The notes under the pieces were generated by a model. It saw nothing but the letters and a program-made list of their open reading frames with translations, did not search any database and was not told the DNA's origin. This document shows, piece after piece, positions 1 to 8,552 of a stretch of DNA of 64,000 nt. How positions within the stretch are numbered: the first letter of the stretch is position 1; each line of letters begins with the position of its first letter. The position numbers and the translations under genes are program-made. The DNA is taken from the NCBI RefSeq assembly GCF_003019815.1, contig NZ_CP027773.1, positions 5,635,501-5,699,500 of the forward strand. Reading direction: 5' to 3'. This DNA is from Variovorax sp. PMC12 (GTDB lineage Bacteria; Pseudomonadota; Gammaproteobacteria; Burkholderiales; Burkholderiaceae_C).

Positions 1-2
1 TT

Positions 3-3000
3 GCTCACACCAATGCGCACGCGCGCTTCTGGGCCAAGTTCGCGGGCGGGCTGATCGGCGGCATTGCGGTGGGCTTTGCCGCGGGCCTGGCGGCGGCCGC
101 CGTGGTCGGCACCGGGGGGCTTGCGGGGCCGCTGGTGGCGGGCGCCGTGGTGGTGGGCGCGCGCATGGCCGGCGGCTACCTCGGCGCGAGCCTGGGCGAG
201 TCGATCGCCGATGCGCTGGTGCCCGAGACCCTCACCGTGACCGGCATGATCACCAGCGGATCGTCTGACGTGTTCATCGACAGCAAGGCCATGGGCGCCG
301 CGCGCGCCTCGCCAGAGATGCCGATGGACACCGTGAGCTGCAAGAACGACTCGCCGCAGATCCTTCTTGCCGAGGGCGCGGAGACCGTGTTCGTCAACAT
401 GGGCGTCGCTTCTCGCAAGGACGACCACACCGAATGCGGCGCCAAGGTGAGCGAAGGCTCGCCCACCGTCTTCATCGGCGGGCCGACCGCGCGCGTGCGC
501 GAGGTGGCCGATGAGGTGCCGCTCATCTCGAAGGTGCTGGTGACCGTGTTCAACCTGGTCATGATCTACCGCGGCCTGCGCTGCCTGCCCAAGCTCGCGC
601 GCCAGGGCAAGAACGCGCTGCCTTGCCTGATCGAAGGCGCGGTGGGGCTGGGCATGGGCATCCACGGCATGGTCAGCTCCTTTGGCAACCCGGTGCATGC
701 GGCGACGGGCGGCAAGTTCCTGGGTGGGGAGAGCGAGCTCGACTTCACGCTGCCCGGGCCGCTGCCCATTGCCTGGCAGCGCTTCTACGGCAGCCACGAC
801 CTTCGCCGCGACGGCGCGCTGGGGCAGGGTTGGAGCCTGCCCTATGCAATGGAGCTGCGCCTGGGCAGCGATGACCAAGGCCAGCCCATCGTCACGCTCA
901 TCGACGAGCAGGGCCGCCCGATGGTGCTGCCCGACATCGAGCCCGGCACCCGCCAGTACAGCCTGCGCGACGGCCTGGACCTGTGCCGCACCGAAGGCGG
1001 CCACTACTTCATTCACGTGCCGGGCGGCCTGTTCTTCATGTTCGAGCCGCCGGCCGAAGGCGGGCCGCACGCGCAGACGCTGAAGCTCGCGCGACTCGAA
1101 GACCGCAACGGCAACTTCATCGACCTGCGCCACGACGCGCTGGGCCGGCTCGCGGCGCTGACCGACAGCACCGGGCGCCTGCTGGCGCTCGACTACCCGG
1201 GCGAGAGCCGCCGGCTGGCCGCGGTGCGCCTGGCCGCCGGCGCACCCGGCGAACTGCCGGGCGTGCTGGTCGCCTACCGCCACGATGCCGAAGGCCGCCT
1301 GCTCGACGTGACCGATCGCAACGGCGCGGTGGTACGCCGCTTCGGCTACGACGCCCAGGGCCTCATGAGCTTCCACGCCGACGCTGCGGGGCTGGAGTGC
1401 CACTACGAGTGGCGCGGCTCGGCCGGCGACGCACACGTGGCCCGCCACTGGACCAACGACGGCGAGAGCTACACCGTGCGCCGCATGCCCCCCGCCGCCG
1501 ACGACGCACTGGCGCTGGGCGAGACACTGGTCGTCGACCAGCTCGGCCGCGAGTTCGCCTGGCACTGGAACGCCGACCATCAGGTCACCGACTACACCGA
1601 CGCGGCCGGCCGCCAGTGGCATGCGGAGTACAACGACCTGCGCCAGCTCGTCGCCATCACCGAGCCCGGCGGTGCCACCACGCGCTGCACCTACGACCCC
1701 ATGGGCTTCATGAGCAGCCGCACCGATGCGCTGGGCCGCACCCGGAGCACCGGCTGGACCGAGTTCGGCGAGCCATGGCGCGAGACCCTGCCGGACGGCA
1801 GCACATGGACCTACGCCTACAGCGACCAGGGCAACCTGGTGCGCGAGACCGACCCGCTGGGCCGCACCACCGAGTACGCCTACGACAGGCGGGGCCTGCC
1901 CATCGTCGTGACCGACGCCAAGGGCGGCACCAACCGCATGGCCTGGAACGAGTGCGCGCAGTTGCTCTCCCTGACCGACTGCTCCGGCAAGACCACGCGC
2001 TACGCCTACGACGGCTGGGGCCACCTGCAGAGCGTGACCGATGCCGCGGGCCAACGCACCCGGTTGACACACGACGCCATGGGGCGTCTGCTGTCGGTGT
2101 CGCTGCCCGACCAGAGCCACCAGTCGTTCCGCCGCGACGCAGCCGGCCGCATCGTGGCTGCCACCGATGCGCTGAGCCGCAGCACGCAGTTCGCATTCGG
2201 CCTGCGCGGCCAGCCGCTGGCGCGGCAGGACGCAGAGGGGCGCCGCATCGCGTGGCACTACGACAGCGCCCAGCGCCTGCAGTCACTCGTCAACGAGAAC
2301 GGCCTGCACTTCGAGTTCGTGCGCGACGCCGCCAACCGCGTGGTGGAAGAGCGCCGCGTGGGCGGCACGCGCGTGCAGGTCGAATACGACGCCAACGGCT
2401 GGCCGGTGTGCATCACCCATGTGCCGGGCATCGGCGACGAAGACCTCGCGCTCCACGACGGCACCGCGCCACGGCCCGCCGCGAGCCGGCCCTTGCGCAC
2501 CGAACTGCTGCGCGACGCCGTGGGCCGCCTCGTCGCAAAGCGCACCGGGAGCCACCACTACCGCTACAGCTACGACCAGCTCGACCGGCTGACCGAGGCG
2601 GTCAAGCTGGAGGCGCTGCAACCCGGCACCGGCGGCGAAGTGCGCGCGCTGCACCGCACCGTGTTCGCCTACGACAAGCTCGGCCGCCTCATCGAAGAGA
2701 CCGCCATCGACGAGCTCACCGGCGAGACGCACACCCTGCGCCACGCGCACGACGAACTCGGCAACCGCACGCAGACCGTGCTGCCCGCCGTCGCGTCGCA
2801 GCCGGGCGTGCAGCGCGCGCTGAACTACCTGTACTACGGCTCGGGCCACCTGCACCAGGTCAACCTGTCGCAGCGGCACGGCGACGCACCCGAGGTGCAC
2901 CAGCTCATCAGCGACATCGAGCGCGACGACCTGCACCGCGAAGTGGCGCGCAGCCAGGGCGCGCTGCACACCCGCTTCGCGCTCGACCCGCTGGGCCGGC

Positions 3001-4403
3001 GCGCCGCGTCGTGGTGCCGGGCCGGCGGGCTGGACGCGGCCTTCACCACCCAGGACCCGGGCTGGCGCCAGGCCATCGACAGCGCCGGCACCCCCGGCGC
3101 CCGCGTGCTCGACGGGCTGATGAAGGAATACAGCTACGACCCCGTGGGCGAACTGCGGCAGAGCCGGCATTCGCTGCAGGGCACCACAGCGCACAGATAC
3201 GACGCCACCGGACGCATCGAGCAGACCGTGCACAGCGCGGCTGCCGCCAACAGCGAACGCTTCGCCTACGACCCCGCGGGCAACCTGCTCGACCCATCGT
3301 CTGGCGCGCCCGGCTACGTGCGCGACAACCTCGTGCGCGTGTTCGAGGACAAGCGCTACAGCTACGACGGCCATGGCCGGCTGGTGCGCAAGAAGGCGGG
3401 CAGGCACACAGAGCAGCGCTTCGAGTGGGACGAGGAAAGCCGCCTTGTGGCCGTGCACACCACCCGGCGCCCGGGCACGCCCGAAGCCACCACGCAGCTC
3501 ACGCGCTTCGACTACGACGCGATGGGGCGTCGCGTGGCCAAGCACGACGCATTCGGCAGCACGCGGTTCATCTGGGAGGGGATGCGGCTGATAGAGGAGC
3601 GCAGGGGCTCGCAGGTGGTGAGCTACGTGTACGAGGCGGGCAGCCACGTGCCGGTGGCGCGGCTCGATGCGAAGGCCGAGCCCGCCTCGGCATCGACCAC
3701 GGCGCAGGTCTTTCACTTTCACAACGACACCGCCGGCCTGCCGGAAGAACTGAGCAACAACGAAGGCCAGCTGTGCTGGCGCGCGAACTACAGGACATGG
3801 GGCGCGACCGTTACCGAGCAGTGGGAGGTTACGGCCCTGAATGGCCGCGCCGTTGCATCGACCGGCACGGTGCCCCAGGCCATCGAGCAGAACCTGCGCT
3901 TCCAGGGCCAGTACCTGGACCGGGACACGGGGCTGCACTACAACACCTTCCGGTTTTATGACCCGGACATTGGGCGGTTCATCAGCCCTGACCCGATCGG
4001 GCTTGCGGGCGGCGACAACCTGCATAGCTACTCGCCCAACCCCATCCGATGGATCGACCCGCTGGGTTGGATCTGCGGCGAGACGCTCGCACGGCCGGTC
4101 GGCTTCAACAGGGGCAGCCGCAACTTCACGCTGGAGCAGGGCAACGCCACCTCGGGCTGGAAGCACATCTACGACCGACACGTCGACCCGGCGCGGTTCC
4201 CCAACAAGTCAAAGTTCAACTCCAGCATGAGCCAGGGAGAGATTTCCTCGCTGCTGGGCAAGACGCTCAAGCACGGCAAGGAGTCGAGCTACGAGGGGAA
4301 GGCCGTGTTCGAGTCCCGGCTGAAGTACGACGGACAATACAAACGCTATCGCGCCACCGTCAACGAAGACGGAACCGTTCGAACCTTCCACCCGCTGGAC
4401 TGA
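3..4403 (+). CDS. PAAR/RHS-repeat polymorphic toxin, 5' end cut by window
   Basis: Contact-dependent or type VI secretion (T6SS) effector. The frame is open from the first bases, so the true start lies upstream; 1466 residues are visible. N-terminal part: glycine/alanine-rich transmembrane segment (first ~60 residues), then a PAAR-like region with repeated 'V-FI/V-N-G' strands. Middle: dozens of YD/RHS repeats (motif Y-D-x2-G-R) forming the shell. The RHS core ends with the conserved G-x-Y-D-x-D-T-G-L-x-Y-N and D-P-I-G-L block and a DPLGW cleavage motif near 4053-4070. After it comes a unique tip of about 110 residues (4071-4400) with W-K-H-I-Y-D-R-H near its start, resembling BECR-fold RNase toxins (inference). 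Followed 2 bp later by the probable immunity gene. Function class is firm; the toxic activity is not. Confidence 0.9.
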   Translation, partial: AHTNAHARFWAKFAGGLIGGIAVGFAAGLAAAAVVGTGGLAGPLVAGAVVVGARMAGGYLGASLGESIADALVPETLTVTGMITSGSSDVFIDSKAMGAARASPEMPMDTVSCKNDSPQILLAEGAETVFVNMGVASRKDDHTECGAKVSEGSPTVFIGGPTARVREVADEVPLISKVLVTVFNLVMIYRGLRCLPKLARQGKNALPCLIEGAVGLGMGIHGMVSSFGNPVHAATGGKFLGGESELDFTLPGPLPIAWQRFYGSHDLRRDGALGQGWSLPYAMELRLGSDDQGQPIVTLIDEQGRPMVLPDIEPGTRQYSLRDGLDLCRTEGGHYFIHVPGGLFFMFEPPAEGGPHAQTLKLARLEDRNGNFIDLRHDALGRLAALTDSTGRLLALDYPGESRRLAAVRLAAGAPGELPGVLVAYRHDAEGRLLDVTDRNGAVVRRFGYDAQGLMSFHADAAGLECHYEWRGSAGDAHVARHWTNDGESYTVRRMPPAADDALALGETLVVDQLGREFAWHWNADHQVTDYTDAAGRQWHAEYNDLRQLVAITEPGGATTRCTYDPMGFMSSRTDALGRTRSTGWTEFGEPWRETLPDGSTWTYAYSDQGNLVRETDPLGRTTEYAYDRRGLPIVVTDAKGGTNRMAWNECAQLLSLTDCSGKTTRYAYDGWGHLQSVTDAAGQRTRLTHDAMGRLLSVSLPDQSHQSFRRDAAGRIVAATDALSRSTQFAFGLRGQPLARQDAEGRRIAWHYDSAQRLQSLVNENGLHFEFVRDAANRVVEERRVGGTRVQVEYDANGWPVCITHVPGIGDEDLALHDGTAPRPAASRPLRTELLRDAVGRLVAKRTGSHHYRYSYDQLDRLTEAVKLEALQPGTGGEVRALHRTVFAYDKLGRLIEETAIDELTGETHTLRHAHDELGNRTQTVLPAVASQPGVQRALNYLYYGSGHLHQVNLSQRHGDAPEVHQLISDIERDDLHREVARSQGALHTRFALDPLGRRAASWCRAGGLDAAFTTQDPGWRQAIDSAGTPGARVLDGLMKEYSYDPVGELRQSRHSLQGTTAHRYDATGRIEQTVHSAAAANSERFAYDPAGNLLDPSSGAPGYVRDNLVRVFEDKRYSYDGHGRLVRKKAGRHTEQRFEWDEESRLVAVHTTRRPGTPEATTQLTRFDYDAMGRRVAKHDAFGSTRFIWEGMRLIEERRGSQVVSYVYEAGSHVPVARLDAKAEPASASTTAQVFHFHNDTAGLPEELSNNEGQLCWRANYRTWGATVTEQWEVTALNGRAVASTGTVPQAIEQNLRFQGQYLDRDTGLHYNTFRFYDPDIGRFISPDPIGLAGGDNLHSYSPNPIRWIDPLGWICGETLARPVGFNRGSRNFTLEQGNATSGWKHIYDRHVDPARFPNKSKFNSSMSQGEISSLLGKTLKHGKESSYEGKAVFESRLKYDGQYKRYRATVNEDGTVRTFHPLD

Positions 4404-4405
4404 CT

Positions 4406-4732
4406 ATGCTGGACATCTACTACACAGACCCCTCCACAACGGACATGCCCGAAGACCCGGGCAGCCTGGAACTGGCGGGTTCCATCGAACTCGATGCGCA
4501 CCGTTCGCTGGCCGTCTTGTTCGACAAGGGCAGCAAGGCCGGTGCAAGTTTCAAGTATTTCGAAGATTCCCTGTTGACGCCTGCACAGGTTGCAACGCTG
4601 CTGAAAATCTTCACTTCGAATGTGGGAGAACTCGGCGGCAACCGCCAGGCGCTTGCGGCGTTCGACGCGATGCGCGGCATCTTTGAAGGAGCGGTGAGCA
4701 AGGGCGCAGGGCTTGTGGCGTTCGGCGACTGA
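4406..4732 (+). CDS. Probable immunity protein to the RHS toxin tip
   Basis: Protein of 108 residues, acidic, no signal peptide or membrane segment, so cytoplasmic. It begins 2 bp after the RHS stop codon, the standard position for a cognate immunity gene; no family is recognised from sequence. It contains a stretch L-T-P-A-Q-V-A-T-L-L-K-I-F that reads as an amphipathic helix. The start ATG at 4406 is chosen because it is the first in frame after the toxin stop; longer upstream readings only overlap the toxin in another frame. Role is inferred from position alone. Confidence 0.65.
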   Translation: MLDIYYTDPSTTDMPEDPGSLELAGSIELDAHRSLAVLFDKGSKAGASFKYFEDSLLTPAQVATLLKIFTSNVGELGGNRQALAAFDAMRGIFEGAVSKGAGLVAFGD

Positions 4733-4765
4733 GCCTGTGGTCAGACCGAATGTTCCTTTGACCAA

Positions 4766-4903
4766 GTGGTGCTGCTTCCATCCAGCGTCACGGTTCATTT
4801 CCGCAAGGAGGAGGGCGACGTGCAGGTACTGACGAAGATCGCCGGTGCTCTGCTTTCTTCCGGCGCACTCGCGGACCACTACCGCTCGATGCTGCGGCGC
4901 TGA
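4766..4903 (+). pseudogene. Possible remnant of a second immunity or RHS-associated gene
   Basis: An open stretch of 45 codons starting with GTG and ending TGA, in the same frame as the preceding immunity gene and downstream of its stop. The peptide (V-V-L-L-P-S-S-V-T-V-H-F...) looks protein-like, with beta-strand then helix character, and ends S-M-L-R-R. RHS loci often keep degraded orphan tips and immunity pieces, which is the only reason to suspect this origin. It could equally be chance. Confidence 0.2.
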
Positions 4904-4950
4904 GCGATGGCCCCGGCTGTACGTACTCATGCTCGACAAGGGACTAGTAG

Positions 4951-5331
4951 ATGGCACAGTGCCAGCCTGCTTCTTCGAGAGCCTGTAAGCCCATGACCGC
5001 AATTGCTCCCGGCAAACTATTGGCATATTGGGCAGCGCGGCCGACCGTGATGCCGATGCAGGAAGAACTGAGCCTGATCCGCGATATACGCGCACTGGAC
5101 ACTGCCGACATCGCGGAGGATCTTGCGTCGTTCGTCTCGCTCATCGAACTCGTCCAGCGATCGCATGCGAGCAACGGAATTTTCGAGATGACCGAGGCCG
5201 ACGAAGTGCACACCGCCGGCTTCTTCCAGTGGCTCAAGAGCCTGGAAAGGACGCTTTGCGTGCCGTTGGCAATGCACGCTGATGGCCTTCAGCTAACCTG
5301 CGCGGAACTGCAGAAGCGGATGCCTCGATAG
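4951..5331 (+). CDS. Hypothetical protein (126 aa, start uncertain)
   Basis: Not recognised. Translation from 4951 gives 126 residues; an ATG at 4993 (112 residues) is equally plausible, and neither has a strong ribosome binding site. The second half is helical and acidic (R-D-I-R-A-L-D-T-A-D-I-A-E-D-L) with no signal peptide or membrane segment. It lies in the accessory stretch behind the RHS immunity gene, next to another orphan small gene, and may belong to the same mobile gene pool. Confidence 0.4.
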   Translation: MAQCQPASSRACKPMTAIAPGKLLAYWAARPTVMPMQEELSLIRDIRALDTADIAEDLASFVSLIELVQRSHASNGIFEMTEADEVHTAGFFQWLKSLERTLCVPLAMHADGLQLTCAELQKRMPR

Positions 5332-5563
5332 CAGCGAGTTCCGGGTGCGGGCAAATTGCGCGGATACGCATTGTTCGTGTGCCACGGTGTGCCCAATGCG
5401 GCACTTCCCTTCGTACATTTGTTGGTCGCCGCGCCTCACGGCGAGACATCGATGCACACCGCGCGATGTCGATGTGAGGCACAAAAGGCGACGGCCAAGG
5501 TGCGCTAACACCATGGCCGTCTGACCACCTGACGTGCACATCTTTGGAAAGGCAGCACACCAA

Positions 5564-5836
5564 ATGGCTGATCAAATTATCGCCGGGCAAAACGCGCCCA
5601 CCTTCCACAGCGCAAACGCCTCATCCGACGCGGCTGATCTTCTTGAGAAAAAGTTGTCCCAACTGCAATCCTTGCTGAAGTGTTGCTACGGGGACGGATG
5701 TGATTGGTTCGACGCGATCGGGGCAATGCATCGAGACCGCGTCATGTGGATCGCGGCAGACCTTGCCGACGATGCGGCGCAACTCTCTCAGGAACTGCTG
5801 AAGCAGATCAATGCGACGGACCTGCCGAGGGCTTGA
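5564..5836 (+). CDS. Hypothetical protein (90 aa)
   Basis: Not recognised. Predicted cytoplasmic protein of 90 residues, largely helical, with heptad-like segments (L-L-E-K-K-L-S-Q-L-Q-S-L-L-K and A-A-Q-L-S-Q-E-L-L-K) and a C-C-Y-G-D-G-C cysteine cluster between them. Its make-up is reminiscent of small helical proteins in Pseudomonas and Burkholderiales accessory regions, but no family can be named. Start ATG at 5564 chosen because it begins the protein-like part of the frame. Confidence 0.5.
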   Translation: MADQIIAGQNAPTFHSANASSDAADLLEKKLSQLQSLLKCCYGDGCDWFDAIGAMHRDRVMWIAADLADDAAQLSQELLKQINATDLPRA

Positions 5837-6161
5837 CTAGCAATCGGCCGCTAGGCGGAGGCACCCAGCAAATTAGGGGGGTGCCGCCTCTTCATCAGCG
5901 CTGTCGCCAGCGTCCCCTCCCTAGTTCGTGCGCCGAAGGAGAGCAGTCCTAGAACCTGGGTCGAGGTCGGCGCGAAGCCGCCGGCAAATTTCAGGCGAGG
6001 CTCTATGAAACCAATGTAGCCAGGATGGGGTGGCAGCGCCCTATTTCATCGGGGATCGACCCTATGAGTTGGGTTGAGTTGTTTAAAGATTGTTAAATTT
6101 ATGCACTGGCGCCTATCGCCTGCACATTTTTGACCAATCTGCCTCGACCCTCTGCTGCGAC
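5837..6161. other. Gene-free stretch with AT-rich end
   Basis: No open frame or RNA gene is supported here. The last ~100 bases before the restriction gene become AT-rich (around 6060-6110), which is unusual in this GC-rich window and is a likely promoter area, but no consensus -35/-10 pair with proper spacing stands out. Confidence 0.3.
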
Positions 6162-7361
6162 ATGACCCGCATATTCAGCTTCGACGACTTGCCGACGGCC
6201 GACCTTGTCGTGGATGCGATTTATGAAGGGGGGAGCGCCAGCAACACGGGCAGTGACCCGATCGCCAAACTGCTTCCCGGGGCGGGCAACCAGGGTGGAT
6301 TCAGAGCGTCGGGCCCAGGCTTGAAGAAGAGGTTTGTCGTTCTGTATTCCAGCGGAGAAGAAGGTGACTGGCCCGATCGCTTGGACTTGAACACCGGGCA
6401 GTTCATCTACTACGGCGACAACCGTACGCCGGGCCACGATCTTCATGACACCACGCGACGCGGCAATCTTCTTTTGAAGGCGGCCTTTGAGAGCGCTCAT
6501 GGAGATGCGGCGAAGAGGGCGGAGGTGCCGCCGTTCTTTGTCTTCACCAAATGCCCTACTGCAAAGAGCAATCGGTCTGTCCAGTTCAAGGGGCTCGCGG
6601 TGCCGGGCTTTCCAGGTCTTCCCATGGCAGAAGACTTGGTGGCCGTTTGGAAGACGACTGCGGGGGAGCGATTCCAGAACTACCGCTCGGTTTTCACGGT
6701 TCTCAACGCGGCGACGGTCTCGCGCGCGTGGATCAATAGTCTCTCGGCTTCGGCGGTTGCGCCAGCAGTTGCGCCTAGCGCATGGCGTTCATGGATAGAG
6801 ACTGGGGTCTACATGCCGCTGACCTCCGAACCAACGAAAGTGATCCGAAGCGAAAGCGAGCAGCGTCCGGATACGGCCCTCAAAGCGGCAATCCTGGAGC
6901 GGGTTTGGACCCATTTCAAAGACTCGCCACATGCGTTCGAGTCTTTTGCTGCCCGGATCTATCAGCTCTCAGATCGGCGCGTGATCATTGATGAGATCAC
7001 TAGGGGCAGTGTGGATGGAGGACGGGACGCAATCGGCAGGTACTTGCTCGGACTGAGTGGTGACCCGGTCTACGCGGAGTTTGCCTTGGAGGCGAAGTGC
7101 TATCGGCCCGCGTCCGAAGGCGTGACGGCGAACACGGTTGGCGTGCGTGAGGTCGCTCGTTTGATCTCTAGGATCAGGCACCGGCAGTTCGGCATCTTGG
7201 TAACCACGTCATTGATTGCAAGACAAGCCTACGAGGAGGTGCGTGATGACCGTCATCCGATCGTGTTCATCTGCGGCAGAGATATTGCCGAGATACTGAT
7301 TCAAGCCGGTTACAACTCGCCGGAGCGCGTTGGCGAGCTGCTCGCCGAATGGCCGGCATGA
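6162..7361 (+). CDS. AspBHI-like modification-dependent restriction endonuclease
   Basis: Probable solitary nuclease that cuts DNA carrying 5-methylcytosine. 399 residues from the ATG at 6162; the longer upstream reading has no protein character. The N-terminal ~200 residues carry the AspBHI-type signature: A-D-L-V-V-D-A-I-Y-E-G-G, G-N-Q-G-G-F-R, S-G-E-x2-D-W-P-D, Y-Y-G-D-N-R-x-P-G-H-x-L-H-D-T. In AspBHI this half is an SRA-like 5mC reader. The C-terminal ~140 residues are Mrr-like: F-E-x-F-A at its start, then G-S-V-D-G-G-R-D and E-A-K, forming the PD-(D/E)xK core. No methyltransferase lies beside it, as expected for a methylation-dependent enzyme. Lower GC than its neighbours suggests transfer. 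A terminator follows. Confidence 0.8.
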   Translation: MTRIFSFDDLPTADLVVDAIYEGGSASNTGSDPIAKLLPGAGNQGGFRASGPGLKKRFVVLYSSGEEGDWPDRLDLNTGQFIYYGDNRTPGHDLHDTTRRGNLLLKAAFESAHGDAAKRAEVPPFFVFTKCPTAKSNRSVQFKGLAVPGFPGLPMAEDLVAVWKTTAGERFQNYRSVFTVLNAATVSRAWINSLSASAVAPAVAPSAWRSWIETGVYMPLTSEPTKVIRSESEQRPDTALKAAILERVWTHFKDSPHAFESFAARIYQLSDRRVIIDEITRGSVDGGRDAIGRYLLGLSGDPVYAEFALEAKCYRPASEGVTANTVGVREVARLISRIRHRQFGILVTTSLIARQAYEEVRDDRHPIVFICGRDIAEILIQAGYNSPERVGELLAEWPA

Positions 7362-7379
7362 ATCCCGCATAACGGAAAA

Positions 7380-7406
7380 AGCCCGCTACCTTGTGGATAG
7401 CGGGCT
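7380..7406. terminator. Bidirectional rho-independent terminator
   Basis: Inverted repeat with arms AGCCCGCTA (7380-7388) and TAGCGGGCT (7398-7406) and a 9-base loop. It is flanked by an A-run on the left and a T-run on the right, so it can end both the plus-strand restriction gene and the minus-strand tRNA-Thr transcript. Confidence 0.85.
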
Positions 7407-7414
7407 TTTAGTTT

Positions 7415-7490
7415 TGGTGCCGGAGAGATGAATCGAACACCCGACCTTCTCATTACGAATGAGCTGCTCTACCGACTGAGCTACACCGGC
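7415..7490 (-). tRNA. tRNA-Thr (anticodon CGT)
   Basis: 76-nt cloverleaf read on the minus strand with encoded CCA end. The acceptor stem GCCGGTG lies at the 5' end; anticodon loop TTCGTAA gives CGT; the T-arm GGTTCGA-type loop is present as GTTCGAT. The same G-A mismatch at the anticodon-stem base is seen in other bacterial tRNA-Thr(CGT). It sits between the fbp gene and a terminator. Confidence 0.93.
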
Positions 7491-7515
7491 GAAGCCTCAG
7501 ATTATAGACAAAAAA

Positions 7516-8529
7516 TCAGGCTTTCTCTGCGTGGTACTTCGTCAGGCGCTCAACTTCGTTTCTAGAACCCAACATCACGCTCACGCGCTCGTGCAGTTTG
7601 GAGGGTTGCAGCTCCAGGATGCGCTGCTTGCCGTTGGTGGCGGCGCCGCCTGCCTGCTCGACCAGCCAGCTCATGGGGTTGGCCTCGTACATCAGGCGCA
7701 GCTTGCCGGCCTTTTCGGGCTCGCGCTTGTCCCACGGATACATGAAGACGCCGCCGCGCATCAGGATGCGGTGCACGTCGGCCACCATGCTGGCAATCCA
7801 GCGCATGTTGAAGTCCTTGCCGCGCGGGCCTTCCTTGCCGGCCAGGCATTCGTCGATGTAGCGCTTCACGGGCTCGTCCCAGTGGCGCATGTTGCTCATG
7901 TTGATGGCAAATTCCTTGGTGTCAGCCGGAATCTGGATGTCTTCCTGCGTCAGCACGAAGCTGCCTTGCTCGCGGTCCAGCGTGAACATGGCCACGCCGT
8001 TGCCCACGGTCAGCACCAGGGTGGTTTGCGGGCCGTAGATGCAGTAGCCGGCGGCCACCTGCTGGGTGCCGGGCTGCAGGAAGTCGCTTTCCTGCACGCC
8101 GGGGTGGTCGTCGGGCTTCTTCAGCACGCTGAAGATGGTGCCGATGCTCACGTTCACGTCGATGTTGCTGCTGCCGTCCAGCGGGTCGAACATGAGCAGG
8201 TATTCGCCCTGCGGGTAGCGGTTGGGCACCACGTGGATGGATTCCATTTCCTCGCTGGCCATGGCCGCGAGGTGGCCGCCCCATTCGTTGGCTTCGATCA
8301 GCACTTCGTTGGCGATGATGTCCAGCTTCTTCTGGATCTCGCCCTGCACGTTCTCGCTCTCGGCCGTGCCGAGCACGCCGCCCAGCGCGCCCTTGTTGAC
8401 GGCCTGGCTGATGCTCTTGCAGGCACGGGCGACCACTTCGAGCAGCAGGCGCAGCTGGCCGGGAATGAGGCCGTCGGCGCGCTGTTGTTCGACGAGGTAG
8501 CGGGTGAGGGAAATCTTTTGTTGAGCCAT
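7516..8529 (-). CDS. fbp: Fructose-1,6-bisphosphatase, class I
   Basis: Hydrolyses fructose 1,6-bisphosphate to fructose 6-phosphate in gluconeogenesis, in the cytoplasm with Mg2+. 337 residues, normal for class I. Visible signatures: A-S-E-E (residues 91-94) and D-P-L-D-G-S-S-N (115-122) for metal and substrate binding, and N-M-R-W-I-A-S-M-V-A-D-V-H further on. Last gene of a minus-strand run behind pepN, 23 bp downstream of it. Confidence 0.96.
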   Translation of the reverse strand: MAQQKISLTRYLVEQQRADGLIPGQLRLLLEVVARACKSISQAVNKGALGGVLGTAESENVQGEIQKKLDIIANEVLIEANEWGGHLAAMASEEMESIHVVPNRYPQGEYLLMFDPLDGSSNIDVNVSIGTIFSVLKKPDDHPGVQESDFLQPGTQQVAAGYCIYGPQTTLVLTVGNGVAMFTLDREQGSFVLTQEDIQIPADTKEFAINMSNMRHWDEPVKRYIDECLAGKEGPRGKDFNMRWIASMVADVHRILMRGGVFMYPWDKREPEKAGKLRLMYEANPMSWLVEQAGGAATNGKQRILELQPSKLHERVSVMLGSRNEVERLTKYHAEKA

Positions 8530-8552
8530 GTGTCTTGTGGGGTTCGGTTGCT

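Noticed and set aside
983..3961. 992-codon second plus-strand frame within RHS
   Set aside because: Extremely Arg/Pro-rich translation of the +2 frame; RHS frame is clearly real.
2283..4181. 632-codon open frame on the minus strand inside the RHS gene
   Set aside because: Antisense of the repeat region; composition is His/Val/Ala/Arg-rich as expected for a GC-rich shadow, with no domain.
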